Positions 43,967 to 53,269 are shown, numbered from the stretch's first letter. The stretch: DNA of 64,000 bases from an uncultured Tenacibaculum sp. (GCF_947502995.1 NZ_CANNBW010000011.1:102826-166825), one strand, 5' to 3'. Notes: generated by a model not told the origin, from the sequence alone. A program made the numbers and translations.

Positions 43967-46240
43967 TTAATTATTGAAATAGTAAGCACCCTGCCATTTG
44001 TAATGCTTATCTTTTATAGTTAATTCGTGTTTAGTATTTTCTGAAGGATTTGTATTTGAAATTATAAATACGCGTTGTTCTTTATTAGTAAATACAATTT
44101 TTACAGCGGTGTAATCTTTATCATCATAAATTACGCTAGTATTTTCTATAGTACTTTTTGATTGCTTTGCTAATTCAAGTACAGCATTATAACTTCCGTG
44201 AGATTCTATCACATTTACAAATAATGTATTAGACTTATTTTGTTTACGGTGAATAAAAACCGGATCTCTTCTTAAATTAAAATTAGGATCATTTGCACCT
44301 ATTCTTCCTAAAATGTAATCTTCATTTGTTTCAGATACAGAAGATATCGAATAGAATTTATTATGATTTAACCATGTAAAATGTGTGAATTGATTTAAAG
44401 GTTTTGCTTCAGCTTCTTTCCATAAATGTTGATACCCATTTGTATCACCCAAAGTATTTAATTGAGAAGAAGTTTCTAACTTTAAATTCGTTCCAATTAC
44501 TTGTCCGAAATAATAAAAAGGCAAATCATAAGTGTTGTTATTTTTAGATTTTACTTTATTGATATCTAAAACAAAAGGAGCTGCTAAATTAGTATCTGTT
44601 ACCAAAACCATTGTTCTTTGAAGTCCAACATTATTATATGCATTATTTTCTATAGCGCTTACAACTTGTACTTTCTTATCGGAGCTGTTAAACAAATACT
44701 TCTCTGAATGATTTTTACTACTCTCTTTAAACTTTCCTTTGTATTGAGAGGTTTGATTTACCGTAATGGTATTATGTGCAATAGTTTGTTTTGCCCAGGT
44801 TTTGTTCTCTTTTAAATACCCACCACCATTTTTTTGTTCAACATTTACGAATCTTGATAATCCATAATCTTGAATTACTTCTTCACCATTTTCATACAAT
44901 GAAAAAGAAAGTTTATCGAAATGTCCATGACTTAAACCATGAGCAGAATACTTCATTACTAAAGTCAATTTTTGATTCTTATAAGTTCCTCTTAAAATAC
45001 CAATGGCTCCTTTATCACCATTAGCTCCATCTGTTAATTCAATTGAACTTTTCTCAAAAGGTTCTGCTACCCCCTCTTTTATATCTAAAGAGACAGCCAT
45101 ACCGGTTTCATCTAATTGAACCTTATTTTGGGCTTTTGCTATTGATAATAGTTGCTTATTTTGATTTCCATAGAAGTACGCGATATCGACTGCAGAAATT
45201 AGAGAAGAATTGTAGTATGACATTCCTTTTTGTCCGTCATTTAAAGGAAAGAAATCACCATCTTCATCTGTTAGATTTAAAATCGCATCTACAGACTTTA
45301 GTAAAACACCATTCTTGTATTCAAAAATTTTAAGTTCTGGTTTTTTGTTTTGAAGTGCTTGAGCAAAAATTAAAAAAGGATACAATGCATATCTGTGATA
45401 ATACGGTCCTTCTGTATAATATCCATCAGGAGAAAATGGGCTATCTAAATTTGCTAGAAATCCTGCTTTTCCATCTTTAGACTTAATTAAACCACCGTCA
45501 TTATCTAAAGCTTCATTTGAAATCCCATCTTTTTTTATACCATATAAAGCTCTATTTACCAATTCATCATCGTTCATAACCAAACCAATCATACCAACTG
45601 CAACACAGCCCCAAGTACTATGGTTATGAATACGATTAAAAAATTGAGGAGTTTCTACTGATAAGAAATCAGCAAAGGGTCTGAATAGATTTTCTTCTAA
45701 ATGACTTCTATCTTCCTTCGATAACCAATTGTAAATACAATCGTAAGCCTGACTTGTATACACTAACCAATTTGCATCGTTTAAACATTGCCAAAATATT
45801 TTACCTCTTGCATATGATCTTGTTTCGGGATGACGATCTAATTTTGGATATAAATCGGCATATCCCATTAACATTTCTTTTATGTAAGCTGCATATTTTT
45901 CATCACCTAAAATTTGAAATAAAAGTCCTGCTTTTTGCATTACCGCATAATTTATTTTATGCTGAGTATGAGGATAACCTCCAGCCATATCTTTTGGAAT
46001 AGGAATATCAATTCCTTTGGCTATTTGCGCATCTACTTCATTTTGGGTTTGTTCTAATGTTTGATCGAATAAAGGTGTCGTTTTTAAATTCTTTTTGATG
46101 CTATTTACGCCATCTATAGTTAACATCAAGTTAGGATGAGCTGTTGTGTTCTTATCTGTTTTTGTTTGACTCTCATTTGTTTTACATGAAAGAAACGAAA
46201 GCAATAAAAGAATCGGAATAATTTGAATTGTTCTTAACAT
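43967..46240 (-). CDS. Exolytic oligoalginate lyase, PL17 family
   Basis: A 757-residue lipoprotein (lipobox LSFLSC). An alpha-barrel (residues about 35-380; AGLLFQILGDEKYA, FFNRIHNHSTWGCVAVGMIG, GYYTEGPYYHRYALYPFLIFA) is followed by a heparinase-II/III-like beta-sandwich (KYSAHGLSHGHFDKLSFSLYENGEEVIQDYGLSRF, about 425-460). The Tyr and His of YYTEGPYYHRYALYP and NHSTWG are the usual catalytic residues of PL17. It releases unsaturated monomers from alginate oligomers, probably in the periplasm. It starts four bases after the PL6 stop. Confidence 0.92.
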   Translation of the reverse strand: MLRTIQIIPILLLLSFLSCKTNESQTKTDKNTTAHPNLMLTIDGVNSIKKNLKTTPLFDQTLEQTQNEVDAQIAKGIDIPIPKDMAGGYPHTQHKINYAVMQKAGLLFQILGDEKYAAYIKEMLMGYADLYPKLDRHPETRSYARGKIFWQCLNDANWLVYTSQAYDCIYNWLSKEDRSHLEENLFRPFADFLSVETPQFFNRIHNHSTWGCVAVGMIGLVMNDDELVNRALYGIKKDGISNEALDNDGGLIKSKDGKAGFLANLDSPFSPDGYYTEGPYYHRYALYPFLIFAQALQNKKPELKIFEYKNGVLLKSVDAILNLTDEDGDFFPLNDGQKGMSYYNSSLISAVDIAYFYGNQNKQLLSIAKAQNKVQLDETGMAVSLDIKEGVAEPFEKSSIELTDGANGDKGAIGILRGTYKNQKLTLVMKYSAHGLSHGHFDKLSFSLYENGEEVIQDYGLSRFVNVEQKNGGGYLKENKTWAKQTIAHNTITVNQTSQYKGKFKESSKNHSEKYLFNSSDKKVQVVSAIENNAYNNVGLQRTMVLVTDTNLAAPFVLDINKVKSKNNNTYDLPFYYFGQVIGTNLKLETSSQLNTLGDTNGYQHLWKEAEAKPLNQFTHFTWLNHNKFYSISSVSETNEDYILGRIGANDPNFNLRRDPVFIHRKQNKSNTLFVNVIESHGSYNAVLELAKQSKSTIENTSVIYDDKDYTAVKIVFTNKEQRVFIISNTNPSENTKHELTIKDKHYKWQGAYYFNN

Positions 46241-46244
46241 GGGA

Positions 46245-48566
46245 TTAGTAGATTAATTTTAGCGCTAAGTTTTCTTCTACTTTCAATATTCCAGAGTTTT
46301 GAATTGTATTATTCACTCCTTTTTGACCTTTTGCTCCCCACAAAATAGCGATATAATCTACTGCATTATTTGTAAATGTATTGTCTTCAAAAACCATATT
46401 TACAATTCCTCTTGTTTTAATTAAAATCTCATTTTTAGTTCCTCTTCCGCTGTTAATGAATTTTGAGTTTTTTAATATCAAATTCCCTCCTATTGTAGAT
46501 TCATCATATCCACCTCTATAATAATCAACTACATTGTTTTTTATCTTATTAAAAGTAGTATTCTCTATTCTTAAAAACTCTGCATTATAATCTCCCTTAT
46601 CATTAGTTTCTTTATTTAAAAGAATTCCATTTTCACAGTTCGTAAATTGTGTGTTTTTAATACTAATTTCATCTGCAAATGATCCTTTAGAAACTTCTAA
46701 AATTGTTTGAAAATCTTCTACACTTATATCGTTTACAACTAAATTGTATGGCGAATGCATAAACTCTTTTAAAGTAGTAAATGCCTTATTCTTTCTGTTT
46801 CCTTTCAGATTTAACCCTGATATTTCTAAGTTAGAATTTGGATGTAAAACAAACGCTAAAGCTGAAGATGTGAAGATGAAATTTATTTTTTCGTTTGAGT
46901 CTTTTGGAGTAATTTTTATCTTCTTTTTAATATCAAGAGAAGTTTCGAACTCATAATCATTCCCTGTTAAGTAAATAACTGCTTTCTCCTTAGTTTTTTC
47001 AATAGCAGCTTTTAATTCCATAGCATTACTTGCTGTAAACTCTTCTTCAGTTACTTTTTTATCATTTGGATGAAACCAATCTGTTCCGTATTGATTTGTT
47101 TTTATTTCTTTACTAATATTTTTACCATCAATTTGAATGGCTCCGATAGTATTATTTACTCTTTTATTCCCGAATAGATCAGCAGTAATTCGATCTTTAA
47201 ATTCAAATCCATTATAAGGAATAACATTTATCGTTGTTGGAATTTGCAACCAACTTGACTCTGTTTTCAATTCAAACTTTTGAGTTAAAATCCCTTCAGT
47301 TTGAACCTTACTTTTATTTAAATTATTAGTCAGGTTTTTATAAAATGTAATCCCATCAACTTTGTCATAAGTAACAATCGGAATATCTTCTTTTGTTTGA
47401 TTAAATAAAATATTATTTGCTATAATAACTCTTTCTGGTCTTGCTGATCTAATTTCAGAAGGCGGTAAAACATCTCTTTGCTCTAAATTTGCTCCTACAC
47501 CAATATGAAATGGCGATTTACAATTCACCCAACTATTATTAGCAACTACAACATCTGTTACTTGATTATATCTATTTAAAGGAGATTTAGGTATACCATT
47601 CATTACAGCTAATGGCGCTCTAAACTCTTTTCCTTTTAAATTATAGAAATAGTTATTGGTAATCCAATGACCAGTATTTATAACTCTAATTCCTCCAATG
47701 AATTCAGAACTATCACTACCTATAAAAATGTTTCCATTTATTCTATTATAATTTCCATGTCTTAGTACCAAAGAGCCTTCACATTGATAAAAAATATTAT
47801 GGTTAAACTCATTAAAATTAGACTTACTTGAAATAATTTCTACTTCTCCATTACACTTTTCAAAATAATTATTTTCTACTTTAACATAAGCTGGAGTCAT
47901 TGAAGTATAACTATCACCTATTTGCATAGTTTCAGCTCTAGGACCTCCTTTTCTTGGTCTAGGTCCAAAATGATTAGCGAAAATTTTATGATAAGTATTT
48001 ATGTTTTCATTTCCTTTTAAGAAAACTCTAAGTGTTGGTCCTTGATTACCTTTTCCTGTTATATAACAATGATCTAACTGATTTTTCTGTCCCCAAAATT
48101 CAACCCAATGATCTTTTTTATTTCTATCTGGTTGAGTAAAATTCTCAATTACACAATTAGAAACTGTACAATTTTTTGCGATTTTGTTATTATCTATCTT
48201 AAAACGAATTACAGCTTTATCAGTTGTATATCCATCTTTAAAATGTAAATCTTTAATTTTTAAATATTCTCCTCCAATTTTCAAATAAGACTTACCTGTA
48301 ATAAACACTTTTCCTTTTTCCTGTGCCTTAAGTACAATTGGAGCATTTTCTGTTCCTACTGCATAAAACTTTAATTCAAGATCTTTCCACTCACCATTCG
48401 ATAGCAAAATAACATCTCCTGGTTTTGAATTATGAATAGCTTCTTTCAAAGCTTTTTTATTTTCTACTAAAATCTCATTTTTAGCAACTTTATTACAACT
48501 GAAAGATATTGCAATAACAATTAAACATAAAATAAACTTTCTTACTTTTAGGATAATTTTCCCCAT
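46245..48566 (-). CDS. Alginate lyase, polysaccharide lyase family 6 (two-domain)
   Basis: A 773-residue lipoprotein (lipobox ISFSC). The N-terminal parallel beta-helix (residues about 30-420) shows PL6/chondroitinase-B features: NSKPGDVILLSNGEWKDLELKF, HWVEFWGQKNQLDHCYITGKGNQGPTLRVFLKG and HFGPRPRKGGPRAETMQIGDS, where the Lys-Arg catalytic pair lies. A second beta-helix (about 515-773; AIEKTKEKAVIYLTGNDYEFE onward) closes it, the two-domain form typical of marine Bacteroidota. It probably prefers MG/M-rich blocks, but this is inference. First gene of the PL6-PL17-KdgF unit. Confidence 0.93.
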   Translation of the reverse strand: MGKIILKVRKFILCLIVIAISFSCNKVAKNEILVENKKALKEAIHNSKPGDVILLSNGEWKDLELKFYAVGTENAPIVLKAQEKGKVFITGKSYLKIGGEYLKIKDLHFKDGYTTDKAVIRFKIDNNKIAKNCTVSNCVIENFTQPDRNKKDHWVEFWGQKNQLDHCYITGKGNQGPTLRVFLKGNENINTYHKIFANHFGPRPRKGGPRAETMQIGDSYTSMTPAYVKVENNYFEKCNGEVEIISSKSNFNEFNHNIFYQCEGSLVLRHGNYNRINGNIFIGSDSSEFIGGIRVINTGHWITNNYFYNLKGKEFRAPLAVMNGIPKSPLNRYNQVTDVVVANNSWVNCKSPFHIGVGANLEQRDVLPPSEIRSARPERVIIANNILFNQTKEDIPIVTYDKVDGITFYKNLTNNLNKSKVQTEGILTQKFELKTESSWLQIPTTINVIPYNGFEFKDRITADLFGNKRVNNTIGAIQIDGKNISKEIKTNQYGTDWFHPNDKKVTEEEFTASNAMELKAAIEKTKEKAVIYLTGNDYEFETSLDIKKKIKITPKDSNEKINFIFTSSALAFVLHPNSNLEISGLNLKGNRKNKAFTTLKEFMHSPYNLVVNDISVEDFQTILEVSKGSFADEISIKNTQFTNCENGILLNKETNDKGDYNAEFLRIENTTFNKIKNNVVDYYRGGYDESTIGGNLILKNSKFINSGRGTKNEILIKTRGIVNMVFEDNTFTNNAVDYIAILWGAKGQKGVNNTIQNSGILKVEENLALKLIY

Positions 48567-48641
48567 TATACTGTAGCTATTAAATTTTCTGGTTACATAA
48601 ACATAACATTTTAATAGTTTTAAAATAGTATGCTCTTAACT

Positions 48642-48692
48642 GGTTTACCAGATTGGTTGACCAAACTTAAAAAAAAATTAATACTCTACAAA
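48642..48692 (-). promoter_or_regulatory. PL6 operon promoter with operator pair
   Basis: Minus strand: TTG (48692-48690), 19 bases, TAAGTTTG (48670-48663), a full Bacteroidota promoter. Palindromes TGGTTTACCA (48642-48651) and TGGTTGACCA (48655-48664), 13 bp apart, overlap the end of the -7 element, as at susC. The 5' UTR would be about 90 bases. Confidence 0.72.
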
Positions 48693-48805
48693 AAATAACA
48701 TGATTATTTTAAGTTATTATTAAAATTTAAGCCAATAAATTGTAAGAAATAAAGTATAAGCAATTAAGTGTGAAATATTTTTTACTTGTGTTTAAGGTCT
48801 TTGTT

Positions 48806-48979
48806 TTATCTTTTTTTATAAACAGACAGAAATATTAATGAAGAAATAAAAAACAGAGGTAATAATAAAACTATTATCATTCCTCTTTCACCTGTTTTGT
48901 TGGTAAAAATCAATAAGACTAAACAAATTATAGAAATCAGTAAACTTAAAGTTCTAATTAACTTTAAAAGGAAATTCAT
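48806..48979 (-). CDS. Small two-helix membrane protein
   Basis: A 57-residue frame starting ATG, one base after the stop of the TrmH-type gene, so translational coupling is likely. Two hydrophobic segments (LLKLIRTLSLLISIICLVLLIF and MIIVLLLPLFFISSLIFLSVY) are joined by a short polar TNKTGERG loop and followed by KKR, which predicts both ends in the cytoplasm. No family recognised. The 240 bases beyond it to the PL6 start hold only the PL6 promoter. Confidence 0.5.
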   Translation of the reverse strand: MNFLLKLIRTLSLLISIICLVLLIFTNKTGERGMIIVLLLPLFFISSLIFLSVYKKR

Positions 48980-48980
48980 A

Positions 48981-49649
48981 CTATTTATTGTCTTCGTAAA
49001 ACTTTTTGAATTTATCTACGTTTTTAATAGACTTTTCAATCCACTCTGAATAAATCGTTAACTGTTCTTCTTTCGTTAATTGCCAACTTACATCAGATTT
49101 TCTTAAACGAGTCGTAACATCTTGAAGTATAATAGCAGCAGCAACGGAAATATTTAAACTTTCTGTAAAACCTACCATTGGAATTTTCAAATAACCGTCT
49201 GCATTTTCCATCATAAATTCAGAAACTCCTTCTCTTTCTACTCCAAAAACAAAAGCAGATTTTTTAGTGATATCAAAATCAGATAAATAACAAGAATCGT
49301 TATGTGGTGTTGTAGCTATAATTTGATATCCTTTATTCTTTAAATCTTCAAAACATTCTTGAGTATTATTGTTTTGAGATTTAAATCGATGAAAATCTAA
49401 CCATTTTTGACTTCCTTTAGCTATTTTTCTTGAAACCTTGTTGACATAACTATTCTCTACAGTATATACATCTTGAATTCCGAAAATATCACAACTTCTT
49501 ACTACAGCACTCGCATTATGTGGTTGAAATACATTCTCTAAAACTACAGTAAAATGCTTAGTTCTATTAGCTAGTACCTCTTTAAATGTTTGCTTTCTAT
49601 TGTCTGTAACGTAACCTTCTAAATATTGTAATAATTCTTCATCTATCAT
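48981..49649 (-). CDS. trmH: TrmH-family (SpoU) RNA 2'-O-methyltransferase
   Basis: A 222-residue SPOUT-class methyltransferase. The three SpoU motifs are present: NVFQPHNASAVVRSCDIFGI near residue 39, FVFGVEREGVSE near 130 and ESLNISVAAAIILQDVTTRLR near 160. Length and the C-terminal WQLTKEEQ fit TrmH, which methylates G18 of tRNA, better than the rRNA enzyme RlmB, which has an extra N-terminal domain. The gene is divergent from the sirtuin by 34 bases. Confidence 0.88.
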   Translation of the reverse strand: MIDEELLQYLEGYVTDNRKQTFKEVLANRTKHFTVVLENVFQPHNASAVVRSCDIFGIQDVYTVENSYVNKVSRKIAKGSQKWLDFHRFKSQNNNTQECFEDLKNKGYQIIATTPHNDSCYLSDFDITKKSAFVFGVEREGVSEFMMENADGYLKIPMVGFTESLNISVAAAIILQDVTTRLRKSDVSWQLTKEEQLTIYSEWIEKSIKNVDKFKKFYEDNK

Positions 49650-49683
49650 ACCACAAACTTATAAAAATTATTACTTTAGAAAC

Positions 49684-50376
49684 ATGAAAAAATTAGTTGT
49701 ACTTACAGGAGCTGGAATTAGCGCAGAAAGTGGAATAAATACTTTTAGAGATGCTGATGGATTATGGGAAGGTCATGATATTATGGAAGTAGCTTCTCCA
49801 CAAGGTTTTAGGAATAATCCTGAATTGGTTTTAGATTTTTACAATCAAAGAAGAAAACAACTATTTGACGTTTCTCCTAATGAAGCTCACTATAATCTGA
49901 AAAAGTTAGAAGATGAATTTGAAGTACATATCATTACACAAAATGTTGATGATTTACATGAACGAGCTAAAAGTTCACATATTATTCATTTGCATGGAGA
50001 GCTTTTAAAAGCAAAAAGTTCGATTTCAGATGATTTTATTTGTGAATGGACTAAAGATATAAATATTGGTGACAAAGCTAAAGATGGCTCTCAATTACGT
50101 CCTTACATCGTATGGTTTGGTGAAGATGTACCTATGATACCAAAAGCTGTTGAAATTGTTGAACAAGCAGATGTTTTAGTTATCATTGGAACCTCAATGC
50201 AAGTTTATCCTGCAGCTAGTTTAATCAATTTTATTAAGGAAGAAACACCAATATATTTTATTGATCCTAAACCTATGGTAAATAAAAACGCCTTTAACAA
50301 TTTAACAATTATTAAAGACGTAGCTTCTTTGGGGACAAAAAAATTATTAGAATTACTTGATGTAAGTAATCATTAA
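49684..50376 (+). CDS. cobB: Sirtuin of the CobB class, lacking zinc ligands
   Basis: A 230-residue NAD-dependent deacylase: GAGIS at 9-13, TQNVDDLH at 85-92, catalytic His104 in HLHGE. Tyr53 and Arg56 in DFYNQRR match the Tyr-x-x-Arg motif of class III (SIRT5/CobB-like) sirtuins, which remove succinyl or malonyl groups. The zinc-binding region (105-140) has only Cys120, so the usual four-Cys ribbon is gone. The 3' end overlaps the convergent gene at 50353 by 24 bases. Unlike the sirtuin at 248 it is not in an ADP-ribose island. Confidence 0.88.
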   Translation: MKKLVVLTGAGISAESGINTFRDADGLWEGHDIMEVASPQGFRNNPELVLDFYNQRRKQLFDVSPNEAHYNLKKLEDEFEVHIITQNVDDLHERAKSSHIIHLHGELLKAKSSISDDFICEWTKDINIGDKAKDGSQLRPYIVWFGEDVPMIPKAVEIVEQADVLVIIGTSMQVYPAASLINFIKEETPIYFIDPKPMVNKNAFNNLTIIKDVASLGTKKLLELLDVSNH

Positions 50377-50730
50377 ATTGTCGTCTGAGTTCTCAAGATC
50401 TTCTACTAACTCGATGATAAGTTTACTTTCAGAAATTTCAATAACTCTATGGAAAATTGTTTCATCTCCAGAAAGTTTAATCATTTTCTTACTCTTATCG
50501 TAAGTCCATGAAAAGGTTTTAGAATCACCAAAGTGATTCTCTTCAACTTTTCCATCTTTAGAAAATACTAACCATTCATCGGTTTTATTCGATGCTAATT
50601 CAGGTTCTTCACCTTTTTCTTGAATAGATTCTATGAACCATTTTCCAGAAGTTAAGATTGTTTCCACTTCTTGTGCCTTAACAGTGAAAGTTAATAAACC
50701 TAAAAATAATGCTAATACTAATTTCTTCAT
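50353..50730 (-). CDS. Exported lipocalin-like protein, unknown function
   Basis: 125 residues with signal peptide ending VKAQ and a beta-rich domain: ILTSGKWFIESIQEKGEEPELA, EWLVFSKDGKVEENHFGDSKTFSWTYDKSKKMIKLS and HRVIEISESKLIIEL. This is the pattern of small lipocalin-like proteins common in Bacteroidota. Ligand unknown. Overlaps cobB tail to tail by 24 bases. A 65-base gap separates it from the next gene. Confidence 0.6.
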   Translation of the reverse strand: MKKLVLALFLGLLTFTVKAQEVETILTSGKWFIESIQEKGEEPELASNKTDEWLVFSKDGKVEENHFGDSKTFSWTYDKSKKMIKLSGDETIFHRVIEISESKLIIELVEDLENSDDNLMITYIK

Positions 50731-50795
50731 TTTGATAGATTGTGTTTTTACTCAAAAATAAACAAAAGTTAGACCAAAATTGTAATTGTTGATAA

Positions 50796-51263
50796 TTAAC
50801 TTATAATTTTTTTAAAAAAATTATATAAATCACCTTTACTTATGGCGCTTCCCTTTTCTATTAAATCAAATATTTCTATGTTCCTCTCTGAAGAATATGT
50901 TTTTGTTCCGTTAAGTAACTCCACTTCTTCAGTATCATAATTTTCCAGTAACCAATTATAATCATTTTGTGCCAATAAATCAACTTCTTTATGAACTTTA
51001 ATTACTATTCTTGAAATTTTATCTTCTTTACATTCAAAGAGATTTATCGTATTTTTAGAAAAATGTTCTAGATATTTAGTTCTATTTAATACATTTTCCC
51101 AAACAATATCACTAAATAAATTCAATTCATTTTCTGCTAAAGAAGGTTGGTTTTCTTTAATTTTTTTCCACTCATTAAAATCTACTCCCTGTGTTGCTAA
51201 AAACTTTGAAAATTCTTCATGCAAACTTTCGAACTGTTCTTTTGTTAGCTGTCTATATTTCAT
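50796..51263 (-). CDS. Conserved flavobacterial protein (DUF6495-like)
   Basis: A 155-residue soluble protein: MKYRQLTKEQFESLHEEFSKFLATQG and NELNLFSDIVWENVLNRTKYLEHFSKN. I associate this pattern with DUF6495, from memory and with moderate certainty. No catalytic motif is apparent. Its start overlaps the end of the M23 peptidase gene by 11 bases, so the two are translationally coupled and probably act together. Confidence 0.6.
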   Translation of the reverse strand: MKYRQLTKEQFESLHEEFSKFLATQGVDFNEWKKIKENQPSLAENELNLFSDIVWENVLNRTKYLEHFSKNTINLFECKEDKISRIVIKVHKEVDLLAQNDYNWLLENYDTEEVELLNGTKTYSSERNIEIFDLIEKGSAISKGDLYNFFKKIIS

Positions 51264-51936
51264 TCGGCAATTTTAATAGTAAATTTGGATTTGGACAATT
51301 TTGTTGATAAAAATCTACATCTTCTTTTGAACAAACCCCTGGATAATCTCCTTTCTTACCTTGCATATCTATAATTAATTGAAAATGTAAATGTGGTGCA
51401 TAATCTCCATTTACAGTATTTTCTCCTAAACATCCAATAACTTCTTCCTGAGTTACTTTTTGTCCAACTTCAATATTCTCCAATGAATCTAAGGACAAAT
51501 GACCATATAAACTATAAAACTCAATATCTTCTACTTGATGTTTGATAATTATTGTTGGTCCATAATCTCCATGATTCAAGTTATTTTTAAAACTGTGTAT
51601 TTCTCCGTCTAAAACTGCAAGGACTTTTGTTCCTGCATCACACCATAAATCAATTCCTAAATGAATATTTCGCTCATTTTCTTCTGAAGAATTAAAGTAA
51701 GTACTTCTTTTATAAATGTCTCTTTTTTCAATATACCCTCCAAAAGCTACTTTAGCATTTTTCTCTTTTAAAAACTTCTTTAAATATAAAGACCATTCTT
51801 CTGAAGAACTTACATCAAAAGTATTTAAATCTTCGTTTTTCGTTGATATAGAAATAGGTGTATAATTATTAATAGCTAAATTAGTATCTATAACTTTTAA
51901 ACTAGTTTTTGCTATTGAATTTAATATTTCTTTCAT
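51253..51936 (-). CDS. M23-family (LytM) metallopeptidase without signal peptide
   Basis: A 227-residue peptidase with zinc ligands in HLGIDLWCDAG (residues about 92-102) and HLHFQ (about 185), and the intermediate YGHLSLDS. The catalytic motif set is complete, so it may cut peptide or peptidoglycan cross-links. Unusually for M23, no signal peptide or membrane anchor is visible; the N-terminus is MKEILNSIAKTSLKVIDT. It may thus be cytoplasmic or use another export path. Overlaps the following gene. Confidence 0.82.
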   Translation of the reverse strand: MKEILNSIAKTSLKVIDTNLAINNYTPISISTKNEDLNTFDVSSSEEWSLYLKKFLKEKNAKVAFGGYIEKRDIYKRSTYFNSSEENERNIHLGIDLWCDAGTKVLAVLDGEIHSFKNNLNHGDYGPTIIIKHQVEDIEFYSLYGHLSLDSLENIEVGQKVTQEEVIGCLGENTVNGDYAPHLHFQLIIDMQGKKGDYPGVCSKEDVDFYQQNCPNPNLLLKLPNEI

Positions 51937-51948
51937 GTTATAAAAATA

Positions 51949-51974
51949 AAAAAGTGCAGTTAAAACTGCACTTC
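51949..51974. terminator. Rho-independent terminator after the 52000 gene
   Basis: AAGTGCAGTT and AACTGCACTT arms around a short AA centre; T-run on the minus strand. Ends the lipoprotein transcript. Confidence 0.85.
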
Positions 51975-51999
51975 TAATTCATTATAATTTAATGATATT

Positions 52000-53211
52000 T
52001 TATCTTGTTACTGTACCTGAAATCACTTGAACTGGTCCTGCTCCAATATTTAATACTGAATGGTCCATAGCCATTGCAGGAATACCTTGTGCTAAAGGCT
52101 TTAACGTAAATGGCGCTGGACTGTTATCTGGACTTGGTTCAACAGAAATCACTACTGTACTTCCTCTTAAATCTAAAGGAAAAGCAATGCTTCCAACACT
52201 TCCCATAACATAATCTTCACCAGGATATCCAGGTCCGTTACTTGTAGTTCCTTTAAATGGTGAAGTAGATGCATTATCATCTGCCGCTCCTGGGTCTGTA
52301 AATGTACCTGTACTAATTGGTGTTCCATTTACTACTACCCAACCTTCGTATTTCCATCCAGCAGATAAAGTTGGTAAATCTAATCCAGCTATAGCAGGCA
52401 TTACAGAATTATCTAAAAACCAAATTCCACTGTATTCATTAGTGTCATCCATATCTGTTGGAGTTGCTAAGATATACTTACCACTTGAGGCACTAAAATC
52501 AGCTACAATACCTGTAGAAGAAACACTAGCAGAACTACCAGAAAAATCTCCTGACAATAATTTAGTATCAGCTGGAGCCGGATCTGGATCAACAGCAGGC
52601 TCAATTGATAATACAAATGCAGTTGCAGCATCTAAATCAGCTTTTTCTACATAAAACTCAGTTTGAGATAAAACTCCTGAATCATCAACTGTAAAAACAC
52701 CTGTAGTAACTGGAGCTCCATCTACAATTACCCAACCTTCGTATTTATAATCAGCTCCTAAATTTTCTAAACCAGTAAAATTAAGTGTTAAACTAGCTCC
52801 TTGAATTCTATCAACTTCAATGTTATTAGATAGATCATAATTTCCTGAAAGACTATTGGCATTTTTTCCCATTTCTAATCCTTCTAGTCCATTTTCGTAG
52901 GCAATGTACCATATGAAACATTTTCCTGCTCCAGCAGCATCAAAATTTACTCCTTCTAAAGCAGCAATATCCCCTGGTAAACCTAAAATCATTCCAGCTT
53001 CATCTGTAATGATAAAAGATGTGTTTGTTCCTATAACATTTCCCCCTACAGAAATACCAGATACATTATCTGCTACACCATCTACTAAAAAAAAAAATGG
53101 TCCACCAGACAAAGTTCCTGCTTCTGTAATTGTAACGTCTTCATCATCGTTACATCCTGTAAATGTTAATGTAAAAGCTAAAGCGAGTGCTCCTAAAATT
53201 AGTTTTTTCAT
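52000..53211 (-). CDS. Repeat lipoprotein with two anti-sigma-like domains
   Basis: 403 residues: signal and lipobox (LTFTGC, Cys near 20), an acidic tail (NDDEDVTITEAG) and two related units, each containing YKYEGWVIVDGAPVTTGVF (about 150) and WKYEGWVVVNGTPISTGTF (about 285). The YEGW pattern recalls RskA-like C-terminal domains; ligand and role unknown. An 11-base T run (minus strand; 53088-53098) codes for FFFL near residue 40. Such a tract could slip and switch the gene off. Preceded by 120 bases of non-coding DNA. Confidence 0.7.
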   Translation of the reverse strand: MKKLILGALALAFTLTFTGCNDDEDVTITEAGTLSGGPFFFLVDGVADNVSGISVGGNVIGTNTSFIITDEAGMILGLPGDIAALEGVNFDAAGAGKCFIWYIAYENGLEGLEMGKNANSLSGNYDLSNNIEVDRIQGASLTLNFTGLENLGADYKYEGWVIVDGAPVTTGVFTVDDSGVLSQTEFYVEKADLDAATAFVLSIEPAVDPDPAPADTKLLSGDFSGSSASVSSTGIVADFSASSGKYILATPTDMDDTNEYSGIWFLDNSVMPAIAGLDLPTLSAGWKYEGWVVVNGTPISTGTFTDPGAADDNASTSPFKGTTSNGPGYPGEDYVMGSVGSIAFPLDLRGSTVVISVEPSPDNSPAPFTLKPLAQGIPAMAMDHSVLNIGAGPVQVISGTVTR

Positions 53212-53269
53212 TATAAATTAGATTTTAGTTAATTATAGCGCTTTAGTCGCTAATCTTTTTATTACTTAC

